DNA of 36,526 nt. Origin: JAQIBY01 sp046546095 (GTDB lineage Bacteria > Bacteroidota > Bacteroidia > Bacteroidales > ML635J-15). The position numbers and the translations under genes are program-made. Shown piece by piece: positions 1 to 8,613 of this stretch (position 1 is its first letter; each line of letters opens with the position of its first letter). The stretch is taken from the NCBI GenBank assembly GCA_046546095.1, contig JBKGYK010000027.1:1-36526 (forward strand), in the 5' to 3' direction. The notes below the pieces were generated by a model. It saw only the letters and a list, made by a program, of their open reading frames with translations, did not search any database and was not told where the DNA came from.

Positions 1-1481
1 TTCAGTTCTTCCTCCTCCTTCAACTGTTCCTCAAATTCCGCTTTCAACTGATTGAAGCGTTCTTCAAAATCAAAATCATCTTTTTCCTCTGCCAAACCAA
101 CATAACGGCCGGGCGTGAGCACATAATCCAGTGCTTTTACTTTTTCAGCCGGTGTGGATGCACAAAAGCCTTTTACATCTTCGTAATCATCATCCTGTTG
201 CCACCTGCTGTAGGTGTCGGCTATTTTATCAACATCGGCTTTATCCAGCACTTTTGTTCTGCGGTTGATCAATCTTCCCATTTCCCGTGCATCGATGAAC
301 AAAATATCATCTTTTTCTGTCCTGTCGCGGGATAAGAACCAGAGGGATGCCGGAATTTGTGTGTTGAGAAAAAGTTTGGGCGGCAGGTTGACAATGCAAT
401 CCACAAGGCCGTTTTCTACCAGGGCTTGCCGGATGTCTCCTTCTCCGGAAGCTTTGGAAGTCAGCGCTCCTTTGGCCAGTACAAAGCCGGCTTTGCCGCC
501 CGGTGCCAGGTGATACAAAAAATGCTGTATCCATGCATAATTGGCATTGCCTTTGGGTGGCACACCGTATTTCCAGCGTGCATCTTTGCGCAGCAGTTCA
601 CCGCTCCAGTCGCTAACATTAAACGGGGGATTGGCAATGATGTAATCGGCTTTCAAATCTTTGTGTGCATCGTTAAGGAAAGAACCTTCGTTGTTCCATT
701 TTACCTGTGAGCTGTCGATGCCACGGATCGCCAGGTTCATTTTGCACAATCGCCAGGTGGTTTGGTTGCTTTCCTGCCCGTAAATGGAAATATCATCAAT
801 GCGTCCCTGCCTGCTTTTGACAAAATCTTCTGATTGCACAAACATTCCACCGGAGCCACAGCATGGGTCAAACACCCTTCCTTTGTGTGGTTTCAGCATC
901 TCTACCAGGAGTTCAACAACAGAGCGGGGTGTGTAAAACTGCCCGCCTTTTTTGCCTTCTGCCAGGGCAAACTCGCCCAGGAAGTACTCAAATACATGGC
1001 CCAGCACATCCGCACTGCGGGCTTTGGCATCTCCCAGGGCAATGTTACCAATCAGATCAATCAGTTCACCGAGGCTTGCCGGATCGAGGTTTTGACGGGC
1101 ATACACTTTTGGGAGCACCCCTTTAAGTGAAATGTTTTCTTTTTCTATGATATCCATGGCTTCATCCACGGTTTTGCCGATATCGGGTTGTTTGGCTTGA
1201 TTTAGCAGGAATGACCAACGGGCTTTTTCTGGCACAAAAAACACGTTTTCGGCTTTGTATTCATCTTTATCCTCGGGATCGGCTCCGGCAAATTCACCCT
1301 CACCGCTTTTCAGTTTTTGATACAGTTCTTCAAACGCATCGGAAATGTATTTGAGAAAGATCAATCCCAACACGATGTGTTTGTATTCAGCCGCATCAAT
1401 GTTTTTTCTCAGCTTATCCGCTGATCGCCATAACTGAACCTCAAGCTTTTCTTCGCTATTTACTGTCTTTTTCTTCGCCAT
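1..1481 (-). CDS. hsdM: Type I restriction-modification DNA methyltransferase subunit M (partial, 3' end cut by window)
   Basis: N6-adenine DNA methylase subunit of a type I restriction-modification complex. The ATG at 1481 opens about 493 codons with no stop before the left edge. The first ~160 residues match the helical HsdM N-terminal domain (residues such as KYISDAFEE). SAM-binding motif I is DPCCGSGGMF at residues 205-214, and the catalytic adenine-methylase motif NPPF is at residues 284-287 (bases 621-632). The protein ends within the window in a Glu/Lys-rich coiled-coil stretch, typical of the HsdM C-terminus that contacts HsdS, so little is missing. HsdS and HsdR, if present, must lie to the left. 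No frameshift is visible. Family assignment is secure; whether the system is complete cannot be seen. Confidence 0.95.
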   Translation of the reverse strand, partial: MAKKKTVNSEEKLEVQLWRSADKLRKNIDAAEYKHIVLGLIFLKYISDAFEELYQKLKSGEGEFAGADPEDKDEYKAENVFFVPEKARWSFLLNQAKQPDIGKTVDEAMDIIEKENISLKGVLPKVYARQNLDPASLGELIDLIGNIALGDAKARSADVLGHVFEYFLGEFALAEGKKGGQFYTPRSVVELLVEMLKPHKGRVFDPCCGSGGMFVQSEDFVKSRQGRIDDISIYGQESNQTTWRLCKMNLAIRGIDSSQVKWNNEGSFLNDAHKDLKADYIIANPPFNVSDWSGELLRKDARWKYGVPPKGNANYAWIQHFLYHLAPGGKAGFVLAKGALTSKASGEGDIRQALVENGLVDCIVNLPPKLFLNTQIPASLWFLSRDRTEKDDILFIDAREMGRLINRRTKVLDKADVDKIADTYSRWQQDDDYEDVKGFCASTPAEKVKALDYVLTPGRYVGLAEEKDDFDFEERFNQLKAEFEEQLKEEEEL

Positions 1482-1749
1482 CTAAAATATGATTTTATGG
1501 GCATGAAGGTAATATTTTTGCGGGGGAAAATGATATACCAGGGTAAAATTATTGACGAATCGGTCTCTGCTAAAAAGGTCATCCCGAAATTTCTTTGTGT
1601 GGGGATATTGTTGCCTGTCAGGATTCTGGCGTGTCCGGGTAACCGTCTCCATATCAGGCTGCTGTATGCTGAGTTGAGAATGGAATGTCCGATAAGGCTG
1701 TTTTTATAAGATGAGCCTTATTCTTTTCGACCCAATGTCTGAGTTTTTA

Positions 1750-3777
1750 TCAGTAATTGACAATGTAAAACTCCGTGCGGCGGTTCTGGGCGCGTCCTTC
1801 TTCTGTTTCGTTGGTGGCAAGCGGTCGTGTTTCACCAAAACCCTCGTAATCCATGCGTGATTTATCAATTCCGTGGGATGCGAGGTAGTCATACACTGAT
1901 TTTGCCCTGCGGAGGGAGAGTTCCATATTGTCGGATTTGTCTCCTACATTATCAGTGTGGCCGCGAATCTCAAAAATAATGTTTGGATTCTCGTTCAGGA
2001 ATTCAATAAAATTATCCAGAACAACCTGACTTTTTGCATCAAATTCAGCAGAGGCAAAATCAAAGCGTATATCGTTAATTTTCACTGCCTGTCCTTTTTC
2101 AATGGGTTTTACCTCCATATTTGCCTGTACAGGCATGCTGTTGTCAATTTCGTCAGGGTCAATGTATTTTGAAGTAAAGCTGTAATTTTCCTTTTTCACA
2201 AGCATGATGTAGTCGTCCTTCTTTTCTTCTTCCATGCGCACTGCTACGGCATAATCTCCCGTTTCATCATTCACCAGTCCTTCTGATATTTGATTTGTGC
2301 CGATATTTTTGATTTCCACATTGGCTTCGCTAAGTGGGTTTCCCTTTTCGTCTATCAATTGTCCCTTTACAAACAACACCTTGTCCGGGCGGGCTTTTTC
2401 ATGCAGTCTGAATCCGTAAATATCATATCCGCCTTTGCCCTGCAGTTGATTGGAAGCAAAATACGCTCTGTTGCCTGCTGTATTGACAACGAAGCCCAGG
2501 TCATCATTTCCTGTATTTATTGGATATCCGATGTTTACGGGTTCCTGCCAGGCACTGTCAACATACTGCGAATAAAAGATATCATATCCGCCAATGCCTG
2601 CATGTCTGTCCGAGGAGAAATACAGTGTTTTGTTATCGGCATGAAAAAATGGCGATTTTTCGTTGCCATCGGTATTGATGGGTTTGCCGATATTTTTGGC
2701 CTTGCTCCAGCTTCCGTCCTTCTGAAGTTCAGAATAATAGATATCTGAGCTCTGATAATTATCCGTAGTACCCAGATTTTCAGGTCTTATGCTTGCAAAA
2801 AACAGTGTTTTCCCGTCGGGAGATATGGTGGGTTGACTTTCCCAGGTGTTTTTCCCGTTGATCTTGGGTCCAAGGTTTTCTAATTCCGTCCATCCGCCAT
2901 TGTATTTGTGTGAAACATAGATATCACAGTTTTTATAGTCACGGCTGACAAACTCACATTGGGTGACAAAGAGCGTTGTATTATCAATGGTGATGCTGAT
3001 GCCGCCCTGATTGTTGCCCAGATTAAAAGGCGGGGGCATGGCGGTTGGATTTTCGTATACCATATAGGAGGAATCCGCTCTTTCGGCACGGGTAAACTCT
3101 TCTGTCATTTTATCACCGTAAATGTTGTCATAACTGCTTTTCATGTACCTGCGGGTATAAAAAAGGTATTCTCCGTCTGGAGAAATGAGGGGAAGAAACT
3201 CATCTTCCCGGGTGGAAATTCCTCCCACAGGTTCCGGATTGAATGGTACGGGATTGTTTTTTAATTCCTGTACAGTCTTCATCTCTGCTATCATTTCCTC
3301 CGCGGCCGAGTACTCTGCCTGCTCTTCATCAGCATGTTTTATGTATGTTTGCAGATAGGATATGGCTTCTTGATAATCTTCATCCAGATAATATCCCTCA
3401 CCAATTCTGTAGTGCAGATAATAATCATCGTATCCGGGACAGATATCTACAACTTTTTCCATCAGTTTGCGTGCTCTTTCTCTCAGCTTACTCCGGCTGC
3501 TTTCATGCATACTTTTTTGATACTGGCGAAGGGCAATGTCAGCAAGTACATAATAGGCATCGGCAAAATCTTCATCTGCTGCCACAGCTTTTATCAATAA
3601 ATCATGTGCCTGCCTGCGATCATCGTAATATTTGTCCATTGCTTTGTCAAAAAACTTCTGCGCTTTTTTACTGTCAGTACCGCCACAGGAATCTTCTTCC
3701 CCGGCGTCCTGAGCCATGGCAGACAATGCAAAGACCAGGGCTGTAATTACGTGTATGATCAAACTGACAATCTTCAT
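1750..3777 (-). CDS. PorE-like OmpA-family protein (TPR, beta-propeller, CRD, OmpA_C)
   Basis: A 675-residue exported protein with a signal peptide (residues 1-22, ending AMAQ). In order it has TPR-like helices (~35-170), PD40/WD40-type propeller blades (~195-445, repeats of the form SPDGxxLFF/YFxS), a carboxypeptidase-regulatory-like fold (~465-555) and a C-terminal OmpA peptidoglycan-binding domain (~565-675). In the last, the diaminopimelate-contacting residues appear as D609 and R624, with the terminal NRR at 665-667. This order and length match PorE of the type IX secretion system, which anchors the system to peptidoglycan. Bacteroidota carry several paralogues of this architecture, so the PorE role is inferred. 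A T9SS cargo protein is encoded at 31917-33548. It lies 95 bp downstream of the prenyltransferase gene on the same strand. Confidence 0.85.
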   Translation of the reverse strand: MKIVSLIIHVITALVFALSAMAQDAGEEDSCGGTDSKKAQKFFDKAMDKYYDDRRQAHDLLIKAVAADEDFADAYYVLADIALRQYQKSMHESSRSKLRERARKLMEKVVDICPGYDDYYLHYRIGEGYYLDEDYQEAISYLQTYIKHADEEQAEYSAAEEMIAEMKTVQELKNNPVPFNPEPVGGISTREDEFLPLISPDGEYLFYTRRYMKSSYDNIYGDKMTEEFTRAERADSSYMVYENPTAMPPPFNLGNNQGGISITIDNTTLFVTQCEFVSRDYKNCDIYVSHKYNGGWTELENLGPKINGKNTWESQPTISPDGKTLFFASIRPENLGTTDNYQSSDIYYSELQKDGSWSKAKNIGKPINTDGNEKSPFFHADNKTLYFSSDRHAGIGGYDIFYSQYVDSAWQEPVNIGYPINTGNDDLGFVVNTAGNRAYFASNQLQGKGGYDIYGFRLHEKARPDKVLFVKGQLIDEKGNPLSEANVEIKNIGTNQISEGLVNDETGDYAVAVRMEEEKKDDYIMLVKKENYSFTSKYIDPDEIDNSMPVQANMEVKPIEKGQAVKINDIRFDFASAEFDAKSQVVLDNFIEFLNENPNIIFEIRGHTDNVGDKSDNMELSLRRAKSVYDYLASHGIDKSRMDYEGFGETRPLATNETEEGRAQNRRTEFYIVNY

Positions 3778-3787
3778 ATCTACAATA

Positions 3788-3795
3788 CAAAAATA
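3788..3795 (-). promoter_or_regulatory. Candidate -7 box (TATTTTTG) before the PorE-like gene
   Basis: Read on the minus strand this is TATTTTTG, a full match to the Bacteroidota -7 consensus TAnnTTTG, 10 nt upstream of the ATG at 3777. No TTG is seen at the expected -33 distance, so support is partial. It would give a very short leader and allows transcription independent of the upstream prenyltransferase gene. Confidence 0.35.
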
Positions 3796-3872
3796 ACGCT
3801 TAGCTTTAATAACGCAGGATAATATGGAAAATTATTTGTCATTTATTTATTTCATGCTGCCGGCATTTGTTT

Positions 3873-4751
3873 TCAGATACTCATGCTGATGATGGTGAAA
3901 ACAGCGTAAACCATGCTGGCGAGGCCATTCATTGTGCCAAAAGCAAGGTTGACACGGGAGATGTTGTTTGGGGTAACAATGATGTGCTGATAAGTCAGCA
4001 GTGCCGCAAAAATGGCTGCACCAATCCAGTACAGCATTTCTGTATCCAGCTCAAAGCCAATGAATACGACAAAGGCCAGGCTTCCCAGGTGGGTGATAGC
4101 GGATATTACAAGAGCCGTTTTGCGACCCAGCATGGATGGTATGCTGTATAGTTTCTTTTTCTGATCAAAACCCTCATCCTGTAAAGCATAAATGATGTCG
4201 AATCCTGCAGTCCATAGCAATACCAGGCCGGAAAGCATGACAGGCAGGCTTTCAAATTCCCCGCTTACAACCAGAAAAGCACCGGTGGGAGCAATGGCCA
4301 GTCCCAAACCCAGAACAAAATGGGAAAGGCTGGTAAATCGCTTGGTATATGAATATCCGAGCACCACAAGCAAGGCAAGAGGTGAAAGGAAAAAGACAAG
4401 TGGATTGATAAACCAGCATACAGCAACAAACACCACTGCATTGATAATCACAAACCAGAGCGCATGCCGGCGTTTTATGATACCGGCAGGAATTTCCCGT
4501 TTTGCTGTCCTTGGATTTTCCTTATCAATGGCTGCATCTGCATAGCGGTTAAAGCCCATGGCCGCGTTGCGTGCCAGTACCATGCACAGAATAACAAAGA
4601 TAAGGTCCTGCCAGCGGAACGGGTAATTGTATTCAAAAATGGCCATGAAATATCCGGTGATGGCAAAGGGAAGTGCAAATATGCTGTGGCTGAATTTGAC
4701 CAGAGAAGCATATTTTTTTACCTTTGATGTGCTGTTTGTTATCGCATTCAT
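3873..4751 (-). CDS. UbiA-family polyprenyltransferase (MqnP/4-hydroxybenzoate polyprenyltransferase-like)
   Basis: An integral membrane prenyltransferase of 292 residues with about eight or nine hydrophobic helices. Both Mg-diphosphate motifs are intact: NxxxDxxxD as N68/D72/D76 in NRYADAAID, and the second Asp-rich motif as D185/D192/D196 in the stretch DIIYALQDEGFD. The protein resembles the TIGR01475-type branch ('4-hydroxybenzoate polyprenyltransferase, putative'). In quinone-making bacteria without ubiquinone this branch includes MqnP, which prenylates 1,4-dihydroxy-6-naphthoate in the futalosine menaquinone pathway. No other men or mqn gene is in the window, so the substrate is inferred from family only. 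The ATG at 4751 is the only sensible start; the SRPBCC gene starts divergently 71 bp away. Confidence 0.85.
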   Translation of the reverse strand: MNAITNSTSKVKKYASLVKFSHSIFALPFAITGYFMAIFEYNYPFRWQDLIFVILCMVLARNAAMGFNRYADAAIDKENPRTAKREIPAGIIKRRHALWFVIINAVVFVAVCWFINPLVFFLSPLALLVVLGYSYTKRFTSLSHFVLGLGLAIAPTGAFLVVSGEFESLPVMLSGLVLLWTAGFDIIYALQDEGFDQKKKLYSIPSMLGRKTALVISAITHLGSLAFVVFIGFELDTEMLYWIGAAIFAALLTYQHIIVTPNNISRVNLAFGTMNGLASMVYAVFTIISMSI

Positions 4752-4821
4752 GGTGTAAAATTAATGAAAAGGCAGCAGAATCAGAAACTGAAAAGGGTAT
4801 CATAAAGCCTGCAATGCTATT

Positions 4822-5346
4822 ATGGAATCGTTAAAAAAAACATTTTTCGGATTGGTGATTGTTACGATTATTTTTTTAATCTGGACAGCCAGTTTACCGG
4901 AAAAGCTTGATATGACCAAAACAAAGACCTATTCTTCTTCCCTGGATGAGATGTATGCTCAACTGTCGGATTTTGATGGCTGGGAATCATGGTTTCCATG
5001 GCGGGATTCCAGTTTGGACATTCAGATATCCGGAGAGGCAGGTGCCGGTCAGAAACTGTTGTGGGAACATCCCGAACAGGGCTCAGGCCATATGGAAATG
5101 ACAGAAGTGTTTGAAGACAGCTTGCTTAGATTCAAAATTGTCCTTATCGAAGATACAAATCCCGTTTTGTCAGATTTGAAATTTGTTCGCAAAAATACCG
5201 GCCGCACAGAATTGCAATGGCATATGTATGACAGCCTGACCTATGAATGGCCGCTGGGAAGATTGCGGGCATTCGTTATTCAGAAAATGGCCGGAAAAAA
5301 TATCGAAAGTGCACTGGATGACTTAAGCTCACAACTGGCACATTAA
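4822..5346 (+). CDS. SRPBCC (START/polyketide-cyclase-like) family protein with N-terminal membrane anchor
   Basis: A 174-residue protein. Residues 7-25 form one hydrophobic helix (membrane anchor or uncleaved signal). The rest has the pattern of an SRPBCC ligand-binding fold: an early strand-helix segment with the DGWESWFPW cluster, where these proteins usually carry a W-x-x-W motif, a central beta region, and a C-terminal helix (from about 145) that would close the cavity. No catalytic residues can be named and the ligand is unknown. Its TAA overlaps the stop codon of the opposing lipoprotein gene (bases 5343-5346). Confidence 0.8.
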   Translation: MESLKKTFFGLVIVTIIFLIWTASLPEKLDMTKTKTYSSSLDEMYAQLSDFDGWESWFPWRDSSLDIQISGEAGAGQKLLWEHPEQGSGHMEMTEVFEDSLLRFKIVLIEDTNPVLSDLKFVRKNTGRTELQWHMYDSLTYEWPLGRLRAFVIQKMAGKNIESALDDLSSQLAH

Positions 5347-5993
5347 TCTGTATAAACCTGGGTTATGGCAGCCTCCTCAATGCTTATTGTTGTATAATTC
5401 TGGTTTTGACTATGATTGAATTTTATCCATCCGTAGTGATACTGGTTGTCGGTGTACAGGCGAAAACCAATGTATGGTTTTGACGGGTCAAATAAAGAAA
5501 CCCGCCTGCTGACAGTTGTTGTCGAGATGATAGAATCGCTATAACTTGTGATAACCGCATTATGCTGAAACATGATTTCGTGACCGGCAAGCTGCCAGGG
5601 GGCATCCTGATTGATGATTTCTCCCTGCGCATAATTGCACTCGTAAATGGAGTCGACAAAATGCAGGCTGTCGGTGGGGTTTATTTCCTGAGCAAGTTGT
5701 AGGTTGCCAAGTGCTTGTATGCATGTGCGTCTGATAAAAGTGCTGTCGGTTTCTTCAAAAGACAGGTTCATGAGTTTTATATCCTGAATGCCATCATCGT
5801 TAATATCCAGGTTGATGCTTGTATCCTGGTTGTTAACAGGCATAGAAACATCAAAGGTGTAATGCGCAGTTTGTTCCGGTGTTGTTTCGCCGGCAATGAT
5901 ATAATTATTCAATGAGCCTGGATCATCCGAACAGGAAGTAAATATGAACATGATGGCAGTAAAAAAGATAATAATCGGGCAATGGGTTTTCAT
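5343..5993 (-). CDS. Hypothetical lipoprotein
   Basis: A 216-residue exported lipoprotein. The signal sequence ends in the lipobox FTSC, followed by an acidic linker (SDDPGS) of the kind that favours surface lipoproteins in Bacteroidota. An in-frame TTG lies six bases further upstream at 5999; the ATG at 5993 is preferred. The mature part is polar and beta-rich with an acidic DINDDGIQDIKLM segment resembling the calcium-binding DxNxDGxxD type found in FG-GAP or dockerin-like loops. The C-terminus contains YHYGWIKF, common in Bacteroidota surface proteins. No family is recognised. It ends convergently with the SRPBCC gene. Confidence 0.8.
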   Translation of the reverse strand: MKTHCPIIIFFTAIMFIFTSCSDDPGSLNNYIIAGETTPEQTAHYTFDVSMPVNNQDTSINLDINDDGIQDIKLMNLSFEETDSTFIRRTCIQALGNLQLAQEINPTDSLHFVDSIYECNYAQGEIINQDAPWQLAGHEIMFQHNAVITSYSDSIISTTTVSRRVSLFDPSKPYIGFRLYTDNQYHYGWIKFNHSQNQNYTTISIEEAAITQVYTD

Positions 5994-6043
5994 ATGCAAT
6001 GTGTTTTATTTGTGGCAAATTACAAAATTGACAGGCCATTTGC

Positions 6044-6078
6044 AAAAAAAAAACACGCAGAGATATATAAAGCCTGCG
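6044..6078 (-). terminator. Possible weak intrinsic terminator after the arylsulfotransferase-like gene
   Basis: On the minus strand a 5-bp stem (CGCAG/CTGCG, arms 6074-6078 and 6056-6060, 13-nt loop) is followed by about ten U residues (A run at 6044-6053). It starts 11 nt after the stop codon at 6089. The stem is short, so efficiency is uncertain. Confidence 0.4.
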
Positions 6079-6088
6079 ATGAGGGGTA

Positions 6089-7684
6089 CTAGCTGCCGGT
6101 AGGGTATAGTAAAAGCTTTTCCGACCTGTAAATCAAATCAAAATCTCCCCAACCACCGGCATTGGTGCCGAGTTCATCCTTAAAGAATAGAGTAGCTTCA
6201 AACACTTCGGTATTGTCCGGGATGCTGATTTCTGTGATTTTGGCGTAATGCAGGTTGTTGTGATTCACAGTACCGCTGGTGATGAAACGGTTTCCATTGT
6301 CAAGTACATCCACATCACTGACAATATAGGAATGAAATTCAGGACCTCTTTCTTTGCCATACTGCCAGACTTGTTTTACGGTCATTTCAGATTCATTGAT
6401 GTCATATTCCACGGCACGTGAGTGGTTGTTGGACGGATTTTGGAACTGCCGGTTGACACCATTATCATACAGGAGAATATTGCCGTTTTCGAGCAGCATG
6501 CAGGCATGTTGTCCCCATGGCCAGTCGAAATCACTTGCAGCCTGATTTCCCAGTTGAACTTCTTCGCTGTACGGAGAGTCGTTGACATCTACTGCTGTTA
6601 GCAGATAGGGCTCTGTGGGCTGTCCGTTGCCATCCGGGCCGGCATTACCCCAGTTGTAATGCGGAGCAAGTATCCATTGCAAATCATTGTTGCGGTCTGT
6701 TTTGATGACACCCTGCTGCCTCCCCGAAACCAGGTAAGCATCATCGGACATGTCATACCACAGTGAATTCTGGTGAAACCAGTCTCCTGAAGAATAAGAA
6801 ACATCGTCGCGGTCAACATCCAGAATCTGTCTCAAATCCCACTCTTGCAGGATGGTGCCTGAATTGCGGTTGATCTCAATGAAATGGTCTTCCACACTGT
6901 TGACCGTCCCCTCATCATGCTCAATGCTGCTTCCGTCTTTTGTGACGGCGCAGGCCAGATTCCCACCGGGAAGTTCAATGATGTCGTGATGGGTGTGATA
7001 GCTGGACAGACTGATATGATTCATGACTTCTCCGGTCATGCTGTATTCATATATATCCCTGTCAAAGCCGGCGATGATGTTTCCGTTTTCAAGTCGTTCC
7101 ACCGGAAAACCAATGCGTTCCTGCTCACTCAAATCCAGCCACCAGCGAACCTGGCCGTTTTTATCAAAAATAAAAGGTTCGATGCGGAATGTATTGTTCC
7201 CGTTGGCATATACCATATTGTTGAGTATCATGCCATCTGCAGCCATACCTTCATCAGGAACATCGATACTGATTTGAGGGAAATATTCCGGCAAGCTATC
7301 AGTAGTGATCTGCAATGTGGTTTCCGCATACAATCCATCTTCTGTAGAAATTTTCAGATAGACTTCATTTGTTGTCCCGGGATATAAACCCAGCACAGGT
7401 ACTACATGATTGTCTGTGTATTGCTTCCATGCCTTGGTTACAGGGAGTTCTCCTCTAACTTCAATTTGTGCTTTTACCGGTTCCCTGGTGACAAAGTGCA
7501 GCTCGGAAGAAAGAGGTGTAAGCCCATGAGGATTGTGATGGATTTCCACTTCACTGTTTTGATCCAGTAAATCAGACATATCTACTTTGCCGGATTCTAT
7601 GGGTTCATCCTGACATCCGAAAAGCCCAATAAGCACGGCACTGATGAGAAATAATACAAATCCTGATAAATAACAACTTTTCAT
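6089..7684 (-). CDS. Aryl-sulfate sulfotransferase-like lipoprotein (ASST family)
   Basis: A 531-residue periplasmic or outer-membrane lipoprotein. The lipobox LFGC places the lipidated Cys at residue 24. ASSTs transfer a sulfuryl group from an aryl sulfate to a phenolic acceptor by a ping-pong mechanism through a transient sulfo-histidine. The N-terminal beta domain (~45-130) and the propeller follow the family plan. The active-site set is recognisable: the HHD motif at H232/H233, H304 and N306 in DWFHQNS, R322 in SGRQQG, and the putative sulfo-histidine H393 in GQHACML. The 18-residue spacing from H304 to R322 equals that of H356 to R374 in the E. coli enzyme. No dsbL/dsbI partner lies nearby. 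The ATG at 7684 is preferred over the in-frame TTG at 7702. The natural substrate is unknown. Confidence 0.88.
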   Translation of the reverse strand: MKSCYLSGFVLFLISAVLIGLFGCQDEPIESGKVDMSDLLDQNSEVEIHHNPHGLTPLSSELHFVTREPVKAQIEVRGELPVTKAWKQYTDNHVVPVLGLYPGTTNEVYLKISTEDGLYAETTLQITTDSLPEYFPQISIDVPDEGMAADGMILNNMVYANGNNTFRIEPFIFDKNGQVRWWLDLSEQERIGFPVERLENGNIIAGFDRDIYEYSMTGEVMNHISLSSYHTHHDIIELPGGNLACAVTKDGSSIEHDEGTVNSVEDHFIEINRNSGTILQEWDLRQILDVDRDDVSYSSGDWFHQNSLWYDMSDDAYLVSGRQQGVIKTDRNNDLQWILAPHYNWGNAGPDGNGQPTEPYLLTAVDVNDSPYSEEVQLGNQAASDFDWPWGQHACMLLENGNILLYDNGVNRQFQNPSNNHSRAVEYDINESEMTVKQVWQYGKERGPEFHSYIVSDVDVLDNGNRFITSGTVNHNNLHYAKITEISIPDNTEVFEATLFFKDELGTNAGGWGDFDLIYRSEKLLLYPTGS

Positions 7685-7873
7685 GACCTTAGTTTTTTGC
7701 AAGCTAATGAAAATTGACTGAATATCTGCATTCTTTCTGTCAAATTTTCCCTGTTACCAGCCTTGTGCCATGATTATTGCATGATAAGATTCCCGGTAAA
7801 TACCAAAGGAAAGGGCCATCAAACACGGACACAACACCGGACACAAATTCTGCTGATTTGTTTTCAGCCTGGT

Positions 7874-8425
7874 TTAATGGTGATGCTCTTTTCCTTCTTC
7901 GGCAGTTTCATGCAAGGTTCCTTTATTATGCGTGGCCGGTCCGTAAACGGTATATAACTTCAGATTGTTGTCTCCGGTATTTACTATGTGATGCCAGTAT
8001 CCAGCAGGTATGAGAATAGCCCAGTCACCTGTGACAGTTTCGTCAAAATCCAACGTATCTTTGGATTTACCCATTCGGACATGAGCCTTTCCTTTTTCTA
8101 TACGGATGAATTGATCATGGTCATCATGCATTTCCAACGGGATTTCATCACCAGGTTTAATGCTCATCAATACCAGTTGAATATTCTCTCCGGTCCAGTT
8201 TGCAAGCCTGTAGTTTTCATTTTCGATGGTGGTTTCTTCAATGTCCAGAACCCAGGGTTTTTTGCCCATGTCTTCAGTGGATACACCGTTCCGGGAGGTT
8301 TTTGCCTTATCCTCACCCGGTTTATCTTTTGTTTCATTCTGCCCGTTGCAGGCCATAAACATTGTGCTTGCTGCAAGTAGAGAAACAACAATTGTCAGTC
8401 GAATCTGTGTGTTTGATTTCATCAT
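7874..8425 (-). CDS. Cupin-domain lipoprotein
   Basis: A 183-residue lipoprotein with lipobox MAC (cleavage before Cys near residue 26) and a charged linker rich in Lys, Glu and Asp. It carries a single cupin barrel. Cupin motif 1 is visible around GDEIPLEMHDDHDQ, followed by GKAHVRMG, and motif 2 as PAGYWHHIVNTG, giving the His/Glu set expected to hold one metal ion. The C-terminus ends in a short His-rich tail (EHHH) that may add metal contacts. Function is unknown; exported small cupins include dioxygenase-like and sugar- or metal-binding proteins. It is 189 bp upstream of the arylsulfotransferase-like gene on the same strand, possibly co-transcribed. Two adjacent ATGs (8425, 8422) can serve as start. 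Confidence 0.85.
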   Translation of the reverse strand: MMKSNTQIRLTIVVSLLAASTMFMACNGQNETKDKPGEDKAKTSRNGVSTEDMGKKPWVLDIEETTIENENYRLANWTGENIQLVLMSIKPGDEIPLEMHDDHDQFIRIEKGKAHVRMGKSKDTLDFDETVTGDWAILIPAGYWHHIVNTGDNNLKLYTVYGPATHNKGTLHETAEEGKEHHH

Positions 8426-8613
8426 AACAGTTTTTATATTTTATATGTTTTATACTGTTATTCTTACGTATAATTTGACAAATTGTTCGATTGAGCATGT
8501 ATTTATTGGTGGATTTTGGGTGTCAGTCATAAAAATATGCTGCTGATGATTTGTTGCTTTCAGGCTGTATGCTTCAGTTTGTAGGAGGCATGCCGGCAGA
8601 TTGATTGAGAGTA

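Noticed and set aside
1497..1709. 70-codon plus-strand frame between hsdM and the PorE-like gene
   Set aside because: Low-complexity translation with no domain or signal peptide; it covers most of a normal-sized intergenic gap.
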